Positions 8,798 to 17,903 are shown, numbered from the stretch's first letter. The stretch is 64,000 nt of DNA from Salinisphaera sp963835375 (GCA_963835375.1 CAWIGB010000016.1:1-64000); one strand, 5' to 3'. Program-made: numbers and translations. Notes: a model not told the origin generated them from the letters alone.

Positions 8798-9549
8798 TAA
8801 GACACGGCCGAGTGCATCGCCATCCAGCCGCCCTTCCCCAGCAGGATGATCGACAGCAGAAACAGCATGATTTCGATTACGCGCCGATAGCTGGTCTCCG
8901 ACAGCCGCAGCGACACGGCCCGCCCGATACGCGTGCCGACGATACCCGTCGCCGCCAGCGCGAGGGTCGTCTGCCAGTTCAGGTCTTGCAGGTTGCCGAG
9001 CTCCCAGTAGGCCGGCAGCTTGGCGAGATTGCCGGCCGCGAAAGCAATGGCGATGGTGCCCGCAAATTCCAGTTTCAGCAGCCGCTGAGGCAATAGAAAA
9101 GCCTGCGCCGGCGGGCCGCCGGAATGGGTGATGAAGCTGGTGATGCCGGTGATCGTGCCCCAGAACACGCCCGGCGCGACACGGGCCTCGGTGGGCGCGG
9201 CGACACCGCGTCTGAACCAGGTGCGCAGGCAGTACCACAAGCCGATCAGGCCGGTGGCGATCAGCAGTACACTTTCGGGCGTATAGGGGGTGACCACCGT
9301 AGCCACCGCGATGCCGAACAGCATGGACGGTATGAGGATTGCAAGATTCCGGCCCGAAAAGTCATGCCGATACAGCCAGACGGCCACCCAGTCGGTGACG
9401 ATATAGACCGGCAGCAATAGCGCCGCCGCATGAATCGGGTTCATGAACAGCGACAGCATCGGCACCGAGATCGCGGCTGCCGAGGCCAGCCCGCCCTTGG
9501 ACATGCCCACCACCAGAGCCGCGATCAACAAGAGGATCGTCTGTTCCAT
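8797..9549 (-). CDS. TauE/SafE-family anion permease
   Basis: A 250-residue membrane protein with about eight hydrophobic segments and the TauE/SafE hallmarks: GMSKGGLASAAAISVPMLSL near the N-terminus and FITHSGGPPAQAFLLPQ in the second half. Relatives export sulfite or carry sulfoacetate and other organic anions. The start ATG 9549 was chosen because the first membrane segment begins just after it and GGGAAGACAGG lies upstream; the frame is open to 9666 but that extension is not hydrophobic or conserved. It lies 176 bases downstream of the sugar-binding protein gene. Its stop codon abuts the inverted-repeat element. Confidence 0.85.
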   Translation of the reverse strand: MEQTILLLIAALVVGMSKGGLASAAAISVPMLSLFMNPIHAAALLLPVYIVTDWVAVWLYRHDFSGRNLAILIPSMLFGIAVATVVTPYTPESVLLIATGLIGLWYCLRTWFRRGVAAPTEARVAPGVFWGTITGITSFITHSGGPPAQAFLLPQRLLKLEFAGTIAIAFAAGNLAKLPAYWELGNLQDLNWQTTLALAATGIVGTRIGRAVSLRLSETSYRRVIEIMLFLLSIILLGKGGWMAMHSAVS

Positions 9550-9725
9550 GGCCTGTCTTCCCAAACACGCACCGCGCAAGTCGCGCATTGTGCCCGCAAA
9601 GCGGAGGCCGATCGACCCGGCCGCGTGTGCCGTGGCAGGGTCGATGCTGAATAGAACGGCGAGCACCGGGTATCGAACGCGCTGGATTTACAGCCCCGGC
9701 AGATGCATCCGAGGCCCGACGCGGG

Positions 9726-11008
9726 TTACGACATGGCCTCGGCCTGCTGAACCTGATGCGCCATCTCCTGGGCCGCGTCTTCGGCCGACATGTTCTGGTC
9801 GTTGTAGAACTTGGCGATCACATCGAAGATCGCGCCTTTGACCGCGCCTTTCTCGGCCATGTCCTGCGAGAACGTCGGCACCAGGGCGTTGTTCTTCTCG
9901 GCAGCCGTGAATTCCTTCTTCGCCTTGTGCGCACAGGCATCGAAACCCTTGAGCGAGACATCCTGGCGCACCGGGATCGAGCCCTTGGCCTTGTTGAACT
10001 TGCGCTGGAACTTCGGCGAAAGCGCGGTACGCGCGAAGGCATACTGGGCGTTCTGGTCGGAATTCGACTGCGCGAACATCTCGAAGCTGTCGGACTGGTA
10101 GCTGTAGCCGGTATGCGCACCGGGGAAGGCGATACAGGCGATTTCCTTGCCGGGCGTGGCATTCGCGTTGGTGATCTCGCCCTTGGCCCAGTCGCCCATG
10201 ATCTGCATGCCGGCCCTGCCCTGCACCACTTCGCCGGTGTCGTGATTCCAGGACAGCCCCTGGGCGTTCGGATCGCTGTATTGCTGGATCGTGCGCAGGT
10301 GCTTGAGCGACTTGACCATATCCGCGCCAGACAAGGCACCCGGGTCGAGATCGACGAAGGCCTTGCGATAGAAATCCGGCCCACCGGCGGCCAGCGCGAT
10401 CGCATCGAGTTCGGTCGCCACCTGCCAGGTATTGCCACCGCCAGCGATCGGCGTGATGCCGGCCTGCTTGATCTTCTTCAAGGCGGCCACCAGCGAATCC
10501 CAGTCGGTCGGCATGGCGGCGCCCGCCTTGTCGAGCACCGACTTGTTGATCCATAGCCAGTTGGTGCGATGGATATTGAACGGTACCGCGACATAGTGCC
10601 CGTCGCACTTCATGTACTTCGATACCGCCTTCGGCAGCACCTTGTCCCAGTTGTTCTTGGCGGCGACCGAATCGATGCTCATCGTGAGGCCGGTGCTGCA
10701 CCATTGCTGGATTTCGGGGCCCTTGATCTGCGCCGCGCCCGGGATGTTGTGCGACTGAATGCGCGATTTGAGCACCGTACGGGCATTCCAGCCCCCGCCA
10801 CCGGAGACGGCGTCGTTGACCATCTTGTAGCCCTGATCAGCGAGCATCTGCTGCAGGATGTTCATCGACTTGGCTTCGGAGCCCGAAGTCCACCAGTTGA
10901 GCACGCTGACCGTGCCTTTGGTCGGCGCGGCCATTGCCGTGCCGCCCATGACGGCGATGACACACAGGCCAAGGTCGCGCCCGTCCGCCGGATATACTGC
11001 TTGTTCAT
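9726..11008 (-). pseudogene. sugar ABC-transporter substrate-binding protein, signal peptide frameshifted
   Basis: Periplasmic solute-binding protein of the carbohydrate (family 1) type, about 425 residues once repaired. The mature part starts near APTKGTVSVLNWWTSGSEAKS and resembles glucose/mannose-type binding proteins. ATG 11008 has a near-ideal ribosome binding site (AAGGAGGAG) and encodes MNKQYIRRTGAT, a good signal-peptide start. The hydrophobic core CVIAVMGGTAMAA, however, lies in another frame, with the break near 10970-10980. The span is 3n+2, as expected for one missing base. No permease or ATPase gene is adjacent, so even an intact product would need a partner encoded elsewhere. 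It may be a broken gene or a one-base sequence error. Confidence 0.8.
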
Positions 11009-11208
11009 GAGCTCCTCCTTGTCGCGTGCCCGAGGGCCGCGTTTCTTTATGTTTTGGGTGGGCGCGCCACAAAACAGCAGCCTGCGTTTCACCTTCGAGC
11101 AAACGTCTGCTCGATACAACGAAACGAAGGTCGAATGTGCGCATGGGCAAGGGAAGAGCCAGTCGTTGATCCCGGATAGCCTGGCCCCAAGTCGCCGGGT
11201 TCGGCATC

Positions 11209-11563
11209 GCACCGAATGATCGCGCGGTTCAGTTCGTCGCATGGGGGTAGCCAGCCTCAGATCGCGGCGACCGGCGTGTCGCCGAGCGCGAACGGGCGTT
11301 CGGCAACTTCGGCGTCAACTCATGCCGCAGTAGCGACTTTCGGCGTTTCGACATGCCGATTGATTGATGACTCAGGCCGGCTCACCCATGGCCAACACGG
11401 CCGACACGGCTCTCGTCGATAAGGCGACACCGGCATATTCACGCCACGTCGCTACCTAACGCGATGTTCGCTTCGCCGCTGTCGTTCGCCTTCGATACGC
11501 CGCCGGGGGCAGAGTCCGGCCCATTTGATTTTCAAGGCCGGCAACGCCGCCGGCCTCACGCCA
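11209..11563. other. intergenic upstream of the binding-protein gene
   Basis: The stretch upstream of ATG 11008 should hold its leftward promoter; I see no strong consensus. A short plus-strand frame at 11216-11422 is unsupported. The right end holds the hairpin at 11536-11555. Confidence 0.35.
11536..11555 (-). terminator. hairpin after the 40-residue gene
   Basis: GGCCGGC (11536-11542) and GCCGGCC (11549-11555) form a perfect 7-bp stem with a 6-base loop, 8 bases beyond the stop of the small minus-strand gene. On the minus strand it is followed only by TTGAAAAT, so it is a weak intrinsic terminator at best. Confidence 0.4.
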
Positions 11564-11686
11564 TCACGACGACCGCTTTCTCTGCTTGTATTTCTGGTAG
11601 GCCGTGCGTGCGGCGCGTTTCGCCTTGGCCCGGTTCTCCGGTTTTTCGAGCCAGCTCTTTGCTTTCGCAAATAGTTTATTGGCCAT
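11564..11686 (-). CDS. small basic protein (40 residues)
   Basis: A 40-codon gene starting MANKLFAKAK, with a Trp-Leu pair near residue 12, then PENRAKAKRAARTAYQKYKQ and ending in KRSS. The product is strongly basic and should form one amphipathic helix. I do not recognise the family; the composition suggests nucleic-acid or membrane association, which is inference. Support comes from a sensible start, codon use like neighbouring genes, and a hairpin directly after the stop. The ribosome binding site (AGGGATCTCAGCC before ATG) is moderate. It lies antisense to the broken 5' edge of the MFS remnant and may have been placed there by the same rearrangement. Confidence 0.55.
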   Translation of the reverse strand: MANKLFAKAKSWLEKPENRAKAKRAARTAYQKYKQRKRSS

Positions 11687-11718
11687 GGCTGAGATCCCTG
11701 TGTTTCGTTGTCTTTCAA

Positions 11719-12525
11719 TCAACATTCGTGCGGTTTATCGCCGCGGCATTCAACAGCGCCCGCATGGTTGGTCCCGTGGTTGCCGGCCTGTTGATCGCCG
11801 TCGCGGGCCTCGGCTGGCTGTTTCTAATCAACACGGCCTCGTTCGCGGCGGTGCTCGGCTTCCTTGTCCTGCTGCGCGTGCAGGAACTGCAGATCGCCAG
11901 TCGGCCGGCGCGCAAGGCAAGCGGCCTGACCGAGGGTTTTCGCTATGTCTGGCGCTGTTCGGACCTGAAGACCCTGCTGATCACGCTGTCCCTGATCGCG
12001 ACCTTCGGTTTCAATTTTCCGATCTACATCGCGACCATGTCGGTCACCGTGTTTCACGGCAACGCCGGGCAATACCGCCTGCTCACCTCCGCCCTGGCGA
12101 TCGGCTCCGTCACCGATGCACTACTGGCCGCCAAGCGCCAGCAACCCAGGCTACGCTTGCCTTGTGTGGCCACGCTCGGCTTCGGGCTGTTCTGCGGGCT
12201 GGCGGCGATCGCGCCGGATGAATGGCTGTTCGCTGCAGCGCTCACGCTTACCGGCCTGGCGGCGCTGACCTTCAACACCTCGACGAATGTCTTGATGCAA
12301 CTGTCCACGGAACACGCGATGCGTGGCCAGGTGATGGCCTTGCGCATTGTGATCGTACGCGGCGGCACATCGCTCGATGCACCCATCGCCGGCTGGGCCG
12401 CCGATCATTACGGGCCACGCTGGTCGATGTGCATCGGCGCCGCCGCCGGTATCACGGCAGCGACCGTATGTCTGGGCGAGATCGTGCGCGAACGCCGGCG
12501 GGCGGCTGTCCAGTGCTCTCATTGA
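11719..12525 (+). pseudogene. MFS exporter, N-terminal half missing
   Basis: From about 11736 the frame encodes the second half of an EntS-like (MFS_3) exporter: AAFNSARMVGPVVAGLLIAVAG, which in intact proteins lies around residue 150, then six or so membrane segments to ERRRAAVQCSH at the end. The first five or so segments and any start codon are absent. Upstream sequence in this frame is antisense to the small basic gene and does not look like membrane protein. This is a 5' truncation with a junction close to 11735, so the product is very unlikely to work. The remainder has no internal stop. Confidence 0.75.
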
Positions 12526-12656
12526 GAAACCGCGGCGCGGTCGCCCCGTTCCCAACCGGGCTTGCCGCTGGCGCGTTTTCTGATCATCGTGGACGTCACG
12601 CCCAGCCTGGCGGCGGCCTCATCCTTGCCAAGCCCGACGGATTCGCCGGCGGTCAA
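12519..12656 (-). CDS. possible 45-residue helix-turn-helix-like protein or remnant
   Basis: A 45-codon frame could start at TTG 12656, overlapping the atpG stop (TTGA), and end at 12519. It contains GKDEAAARLGVTSTMIRKRA, which reads like a helix-turn-helix, then a Trp-Glu-Arg-Gly segment. It may be a translationally coupled last gene of the N-ATPase operon or the tail of a lost regulator. I know no family for it. Confidence 0.25.
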   Translation of the reverse strand: MTAGESVGLGKDEAAARLGVTSTMIRKRASGKPGWERGDRAAVSQ

Positions 12657-13552
12657 TCCGCGTGCCGTTTCACCAGGGCCTCGCTGCCGGCGATCAGATC
12701 GAACAGCTCCTCGTCGATCGCGGTCTGGCGCATGGCTTGGGCCTGGCGGTGGAGTGTTTCTAGCCGGTCCTCGATATTGCGTTCGGCGCGTTGCATGGCG
12801 GCTAGTCGACTGGCGTTCTCGCTCGCCAGCGATTCGGCACAGGCCCGGAACAGTACCGCGAACAGATAACCGCGGATCAGCGTCGACAGCATACCCGGCC
12901 GGGCATCAATGATCTGCGGCGGCGAGCCCCCAGGCCACGGCACTGCGACCAGATGCCGCAGCCAGACGTCGTCCAGCGGCAGCAGACGCCGCTCGCTCGG
13001 CGCATAGGCCGCGGCCGCGGTCTGGCGGTTGTAGAAGATATGCACCGCGGGCACATCGCTGCGTACCCGTGCGGCTTCAACCTCGACCAGCAGACGGTCG
13101 ACCAGCGAGGTGATCGCCTGCACCGTAGTCGGCACCCACAGCAGGTGGGTCTGCCTGTAACCGGCCTCGACCAGCAGCGCCTGCACCCGCTCGCCGATCG
13201 CCCAGATCGGCCCGGCCCGCCCGGCAACGGGCTGGGCCCCGAGCCGGGCCGAAACACGGCCCATGAGCGCTTCGTTGAAACGCCCGACCAGCCCCTGATC
13301 GGAACCGAATACGATCACCCCGGAAGACGCCATGGCACGGCCGGGCCGGGCGTCGCTGGAAGTCTGCGGCGCGTGTCGCAGGCGGACCGCCAGGGCCCGT
13401 TCGAGCGTGCGCTCGTAGTCATCCAGCGCCTGTACCGCCCGCTCATATTGACCGACGCTACCGGCGGCCAGGGCCTTCATCGCACGCACTACCGAAGCCA
13501 GATCGTGTGCATCGGCGAGCTTTCGGCGCAGAGCCTGGGCGCTGGTGTTCAT
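12653..13552 (-). CDS. atpG: N-ATPase gamma subunit
   Basis: Central rotor shaft of the N-type ATPase, 299 residues. The N-terminal helix (MNTSAQALRRKLADAHDLASVV, then RAMKALAAGSVGQYERA) and the C-terminal helix with RQTAIDEELFDLIAGSEAL form the coiled coil that enters the alpha/beta hexamer. The middle Rossmann-like part is more divergent, as is usual for N-ATPases. Its ATG overlaps the atpA stop in ATGA, so the two are translationally coupled. It is the last recognised gene of the atpDCQRBEFAG operon. Confidence 0.9.
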   Translation of the reverse strand: MNTSAQALRRKLADAHDLASVVRAMKALAAGSVGQYERAVQALDDYERTLERALAVRLRHAPQTSSDARPGRAMASSGVIVFGSDQGLVGRFNEALMGRVSARLGAQPVAGRAGPIWAIGERVQALLVEAGYRQTHLLWVPTTVQAITSLVDRLLVEVEAARVRSDVPAVHIFYNRQTAAAAYAPSERRLLPLDDVWLRHLVAVPWPGGSPPQIIDARPGMLSTLIRGYLFAVLFRACAESLASENASRLAAMQRAERNIEDRLETLHRQAQAMRQTAIDEELFDLIAGSEALVKRHAD

Positions 13553-15076
13553 GGCGGCGGCGCCTCTGGCCGATACGCGGCCAGGGCATTGCCTGCCTGG
13601 GCAAGAATAACGGCCCGGTCGGCGGTATCCAGATCGCCGCCCCGCACCAGGCGCTCGCGCAGGGCCTGCGCCAGATTAGCGGCGCTATCGCGCACGGCCC
13701 GCTCCGCCTCCTCCATGACCTCAACAGCCACGTCATCGAACAAGCCCTCGACCAGGGCCAGCAGCACGGCAATCTGTTCGGCAAGGTCACCGGCGCGGTC
13801 TCCGGCTGGCTCGAGACAGGCCCGGATGCGACGGCCGTGCTGGATGATGCGCCGCGATGCTTCGTCGAGCCGGGTGCCGAAGCGGGAGAACTTCTCCAGC
13901 TCCTCGAACTGCGCGTAGGCGAGCGAGGTCGCCCGCCACCGCGCGGTAGGCGGGCAGCTGCGCCTTGCCGCCGACGCGAGAGACCGACTTCCGACGTCGA
14001 CGGCCGGCAGAAGGCCGGTTCGAACAGCGCCGGCGAGAGGTAGATCTGGCCGTCGGTGATCGAGATCAGGTTGGTCGGGATGTAGGCCGAGATGTTCTGC
14101 GCCTCGGTCTCGACGATCGGCAGGGCGGTCAGCGAGCCGCCGCCGTGCTCGTCGCAAGATGGGTGGAGCGCTCGAGCAGCCGGGAGTGGATGATAGAAGA
14201 TATCGCCGGGGAACGCCTCGCGCCCAGGCGGGCGCCGGAGCAGCAGCGACAGCTCCCGATAGGCGCGGGCGTGCCGGGTCAGATCGTCGTAGACGATCAG
14301 CACGTCGCGGCCCTGCTCCATGAAGTACTCGGCAATGGAGGTGGCCGCGTAGGGCGCGACGTAGCGCAGGCCCGGCGGGTCGTCGCCCTCGGCGACCACG
14401 ACGATGGTGTAGTCCATGGCCCCGTGCCGCGCAGGTCGGCGATCACCTTGGCCACGGCGGAGGCGCGCTGGCCGAGGGCGCAGTAGACGCAGAGCACGCC
14501 TGGCCGCGCTGGTTGAGGATGGCGTCGAGGGCGATGGCGGTCTTGCCGGTCTGGCGGTCGCCGAGGATCAGCTCGCGCTGGCCGCGGCCGATCGGGATCA
14601 ACGCATCGATCGCCTTGATGCCGGTCTGCAGCGGCACGGTCACCGGCGCCCGCTGCATGATCGGCGGCGCCTCCCGCTCGATCGGCAGGCGCTCGCAGTG
14701 CGGCACCGGCCCCTGCCGTCGAGCGGATGGCCGAGCGGATCGACCACCCGGCCCAAGCAGCGCCTCGCCGACCGGCACGTCCATGACCTGGCCGGTGCGC
14801 GCGACCTCGGCGCCGGCGTGCAGCTCGGCGGCCGTCGCCGAGCAGGACGACGCCGACCTCGTCGGGATCGAGATTGAATGCAATGCCGAACAGCCCGTTC
14901 GGAAACGCGACCAGTTCCTCGTAACCGACCCCCGGCAGGCCGGCCACGGTCGCGATGCCGGTGGAAACACGAACGACGGTGCCGATTTCGCGCACCGTCA
15001 GTTCGGGGGCGAACGTGTTTCGGGCGTTTTGCAGCGCATCGAACGTCCGGTCGAAAACATCCTGCAGGCGGGGCAT
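13549..15076 (-). pseudogene. atpA: N-ATPase alpha subunit, frame broken many times
   Basis: Non-catalytic nucleotide-binding subunit of the N-ATPase stator-facing hexamer, about 509 residues if repaired. Conserved pieces appear in order but in changing frames: PRLQDVFDRTFDALQ and GVGYEELVAFPNGL at the start, TGIKAIDALIPIGRGQRELI with Walker A GDRQTGKTA, VLCVYCALGQRASAVAK, MDYTIVVVAEGDDPPGL, IPTNLISITDGQIYL, and LAYAQFEELEKFSRFGT near the end. Changes occur near 14828, 14750, 14715, 14490, 14415, 14180, 14155, 14010 and 13940. Every segment is still well conserved and the other eight operon genes are intact, so clustered sequence errors are likelier than decay. Confidence 0.85.
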
Positions 15077-15088
15077 CGATCGCTCCGG

Positions 15089-15898
15089 CTAGCTCGGAGC
15101 GGCCGGGTCGAGCGCGCCGGCCGGGGACGATCCGGTCGTTTCAGCCGTGTCCAGCAGTTCGCCGATATGCTGCTCGAAGGCATCGAAATAGTCGGCGATG
15201 TGCCAGGCCATACGCTGGCCGCCGACATCCAACTCGATACCCGATACGATCTCGGGCGCGAGTTCGAAGGTCAGCGCCACGGGCTCGTCGAGACAGGTGT
15301 CGACGGCCTTTCGAATGGCGTCACGGTCCGGTTCGTTCAACTCGAAGGCACTGCGCAGCCGTGCGGCCTGGCCGTTGCTGGCCAGCGCCTCGGACAACCG
15401 GGCCCGGGCCGGCGCCTCCGTATGCACAAGGCGCCGGCAGAAGCTGCGGACGATACAGGCCTCGAGATCGGCATCGCCCAGGTCGGACAGTGCCCGGCGG
15501 GCGATCGCCAGTGCTTCGTTGCCCAGCCGTTCGCCGAGTGCTACGCGTGTGCGCTGCCATTCGTCACGCAGGGCCGCCTGCTGGCGGGCGCGGTCGGAGG
15601 CGGCCGCGGCACGGGCCTCGGCGAGCAGCCGTTCCCGCTCGGCAGCGGCTGCGGTACCGGCCTCGGCGAGCATTCCGGCCTGGCGTTCGGCCAGCTCGGT
15701 GGTGCGGGCCTCGAATTCGCGGCGTTTGTCTTCGGCCGCGGCATCGCGGGAGGCGGCCTCGGCCAGCTCGTCTGCAATGCGCCGCTCGCGGGCATCGATC
15801 GCATCGAGAATCGGTTGATACAGAAAGCGTTTCAACAGCCAGATCAGCACCAGGAAGTTGATGACCTGGGCGATTACGGTGAAGCCGTTGAAGAGCAT
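15089..15898 (-). CDS. atpF: N-ATPase b subunit (b-delta type)
   Basis: Peripheral stalk subunit, 269 residues. One N-terminal membrane helix (FNGFTVIAQVINFLVLIWLL) is followed by KRFLYQPILDAIDARERRI, typical of b subunits, then a long Ala/Glu/Arg-rich coiled coil to about residue 140. A C-terminal domain of about 110 residues resembles the delta part, which explains the absence of a separate delta gene, as in other N-ATPase operons. ATG 15898 was chosen because the membrane helix starts there. The gene lies 22 bases after atpE and 12 before atpA. Confidence 0.9.
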   Translation of the reverse strand: MLFNGFTVIAQVINFLVLIWLLKRFLYQPILDAIDARERRIADELAEAASRDAAAEDKRREFEARTTELAERQAGMLAEAGTAAAAERERLLAEARAAAASDRARQQAALRDEWQRTRVALGERLGNEALAIARRALSDLGDADLEACIVRSFCRRLVHTEAPARARLSEALASNGQAARLRSAFELNEPDRDAIRKAVDTCLDEPVALTFELAPEIVSGIELDVGGQRMAWHIADYFDAFEQHIGELLDTAETTGSSPAGALDPAAPS

Positions 15899-15920
15899 GG
15901 CGCGGCCTGTCCGAACCCGG

Positions 15921-16199
15921 TCAGCCGGCCGCCTGCGCGGCGACGTGGTTCCAGAACGGGTTGGCAAAGATCAGAATCATCGAGATGACGAAGCAGTAGA
16001 TGGCGGTCGATTCGATCATCGCCAAGCCGACAAACAGGGTGCGCGTGATCGTCGAGGCCGCATCCGGTTGCTGAGCGAGCGCTGCCATGGCGCCGGCCAC
16101 CGCCCGGCCTTCGGCCAGCGCCGGCCCGATGCAGCCGATGGCGGTGGTCAGGCCCGCGGCGACGATCGAGGCGATGGCGATAAAGAGACTGCTGTCCAT
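15921..16199 (-). CDS. atpE: N-ATPase c subunit (rotor ring)
   Basis: A 92-residue hairpin of two membrane helices that forms the ion-carrying ring. Helix 1 contains GCIGPALAEGRAVAGAM with Glu30 at the position where sodium-type c subunits usually carry Gln. Helix 2 contains LFVGLAMIESTAIYCF with Glu63, Ser64, Thr65 and Tyr68, the usual ion-site set. Two carboxylates per site is the pattern known from some N-ATPase rotors, for which both sodium and proton coupling have been discussed. A good ribosome binding site (AAGGAAAGAG) precedes ATG 16199, fitting the need for many copies. Confidence 0.93.
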   Translation of the reverse strand: MDSSLFIAIASIVAAGLTTAIGCIGPALAEGRAVAGAMAALAQQPDAASTITRTLFVGLAMIESTAIYCFVISMILIFANPFWNHVAAQAAG

Positions 16200-16225
16200 A
16201 CTCTTTCCTTGGCGGATCGGCCGGT

Positions 16226-16915
16226 TCAGGTGGGCGGCAAGCGCGCGCTGCGCTGCACGGTTGCGGTGGCCGCGATATAGACCGCCGCCAGCACGCTGAA
16301 TATGTAGGCCTGGACCATGCCGGTCAGCAGGCCGAGCACGCTCATGACGACCGGAAACAGGAGCGGCGTGACGGTCAGTAGGATCGCCAGAATCATCGCC
16401 CCGCTCATCATGTTGCCGAACAGCCGCACGGCCAGCGCCAGGGTTCGGGTGAGTTCGCTGACCAGGTTGAACGGCAGCATGAGCGGCGTCGGCTCCAGAT
16501 ACGAGCGGAGATAGCCGCGCAGGCCGCGCTGACGGATGCCGAAGAACGGCACCGCGATGAACACGCAGAACGCCAGGGCCGCGGTGGTCGACAACGAGCC
16601 GGTGGGCGGCTCGTAGCCAGGCAGCACGGTCGCCAGACTGGCCGCGGCCACGAACAGGAACAGCGTGCCGATGAATGGCAAGTAGCGCCGCGCCCGCGGC
16701 AGTCCGACCTCCTCGATCTGGGTGACCAGGGTCGACACGATCAACTCCAGCGCGGCCTGCCAGCGCGAGACCGGGCCGTCGCTGATCAGGCCACGCGTGA
16801 TCAGGCGGGCGGTGACGACCAGCACCGCCATCAGCGCCCAGGTGGTCACGATCGTTTCATTGACCTCAACGAAGCCGTGGCGCCAGAACACGACCTGGTC
16901 CGGGCTGAGGTTCAT
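16226..16915 (-). CDS. atpB: N-ATPase a subunit
   Basis: Membrane stator subunit next to the c ring, 229 residues with about five to six hydrophobic segments. The essential arginine lies in SELTRTLALAVRLFGNMMSG, the standard a-subunit motif, and PFNLVSELTR and GLLTGMVQAYIFSVLAAVYI are also conserved. It is shorter at the N-terminus than F-type a subunits, as N-ATPase versions are. ATG 16915 overlaps the stop of atpR by four bases. It forms the ion half-channels together with AtpE. Confidence 0.93.
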   Translation of the reverse strand: MNLSPDQVVFWRHGFVEVNETIVTTWALMAVLVVTARLITRGLISDGPVSRWQAALELIVSTLVTQIEEVGLPRARRYLPFIGTLFLFVAAASLATVLPGYEPPTGSLSTTAALAFCVFIAVPFFGIRQRGLRGYLRSYLEPTPLMLPFNLVSELTRTLALAVRLFGNMMSGAMILAILLTVTPLLFPVVMSVLGLLTGMVQAYIFSVLAAVYIAATATVQRSARLPPT

Positions 16916-17193
16916 GCCGGGGCACCGGATGGCCGGGCCAGCCGGGTCGCCACCAGGCGAGCCAGCGTAAAACCGAGCAAACAGGCCAGGAGACGCCGCC
17001 AGTCACCGGCGGCCACCGCGTAGAAACCGGCCAGCGTGGCGGTGATGCGCAGCAACGCACAGACCGGCACCCAGAACACGCCGTAGGCGCGCCCGGCTGC
17101 GGCATGCAGGCTCAGCCACAGGGCGGTGAAGAACAGGCCGCCGATCGCCAGGCCGGCCACCGCGGCATACACAAGAGCAAGCGGTTCACTCAT
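16912..17193 (-). CDS. atpR: N-ATPase AtpR membrane protein
   Basis: A 93-residue protein with about three hydrophobic segments, starting MSEPLALVYAAVAGLAIGGLF and containing an intramembrane arginine near RITATLAGFYAV. AtpR is found only in N-ATPase operons and is proposed to sit with AtpQ near the c ring. Position between atpQ and atpB, with an 8-base overlap with atpQ and a 4-base overlap with atpB, identifies it as much as its sequence does. ATG 17193 was chosen because the first helix begins there. Confidence 0.85.
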   Translation of the reverse strand: MSEPLALVYAAVAGLAIGGLFFTALWLSLHAAAGRAYGVFWVPVCALLRITATLAGFYAVAAGDWRRLLACLLGFTLARLVATRLARPSGAPA

Positions 17194-17521
17194 CGTCGCG
17201 GTCCTCCTCGTCGATGCGCCGCCGTTCACGCGCAACCCAGTAGACGGCCTGGGCACAGCCGAGCGCCAACCCCGCAACCAGCAGCGCGAGCGTCCAGGCG
17301 TGTCCGCGTGGCTGCAGGCCGTCCAGCCATGCCCCGAGCAGTGCGCCGGCCAACGTCGGCACGGCGACCGACCAGCCGATTACCCCCGACAGCGCAAGCC
17401 CGTACCACGGGCTCGATCGATTGCGGCGCCCGCGACGCTTGCGGCGGGCCTGGCTTTCTATTTCGCGCGCGAGCCGCTCGGGGCGACCAGCCTCGGGCGA
17501 CGATGACCGATCATCTTTCAT
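17186..17521 (-). CDS. atpQ: N-ATPase AtpQ (AtpI-like) membrane protein
   Basis: A 111-residue protein: a charged N-terminal 38 residues, then two membrane helices (GVIGWSVAVPTLAGALLGAW and AWTLALLVAGLALGCAQAVY) and a charged tail. AtpQ is the N-ATPase counterpart of AtpI, thought to help c-ring assembly or magnesium uptake. Its ATG overlaps the end of atpC by 11 bases and its stop overlaps atpR by 8, so translation is tightly coupled. Confidence 0.85.
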   Translation of the reverse strand: MKDDRSSSPEAGRPERLAREIESQARRKRRGRRNRSSPWYGLALSGVIGWSVAVPTLAGALLGAWLDGLQPRGHAWTLALLVAGLALGCAQAVYWVARERRRIDEEDRDDE

Positions 17522-17903
17522 GCTCGAACTCCGAGAGCCGGCGCAGAAAGCCGGCTTCCATGCGCGCCATGGCCGCACGGGCCTCGCGCTCCTGCTCGTC
17601 GAGCTGCAGAAACTGTTGCTCCACTGCCGCATGCAACGCATCCAACTCGACGCCGCCCACGGCGCGCCGCACCGAGACCCGCACCTCGGGCCCGGTCTTG
17701 ACCAGCGCGCCCTCGTCGACGGCGATATGGACCTCACCGTCGGCGTCGCTTTCATAGGTCAGAATGCCGGGCACCAGCGCGGCCACGCAGTCCAGCCGAT
17801 GCGGCCAGAACCCGTAGGCGCCGGCCGTGGTCTCGGCGACGATCCGCCGCACATCGACGCGGTCGGCGAAGACCTGGAACGGCAGCAGAATCCTAAGGTG
17901 CAT
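17511..17903 (-). CDS. atpC: N-ATPase epsilon subunit
   Basis: A 130-residue epsilon subunit: an N-terminal beta-sandwich (MHLRILLPFQVFADRVDVRR, GAYGFWPHRLDCVAALVPGILTYE) and a C-terminal helical pair rich in Glu and Arg. It couples gamma to the c ring. ATG 17903 overlaps the end of atpD by 11 bases. The frame opens further upstream, but that part lies inside atpD. Confidence 0.88.
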   Translation of the reverse strand: MHLRILLPFQVFADRVDVRRIVAETTAGAYGFWPHRLDCVAALVPGILTYESDADGEVHIAVDEGALVKTGPEVRVSVRRAVGGVELDALHAAVEQQFLQLDEQEREARAAMARMEAGFLRRLSEFEHER

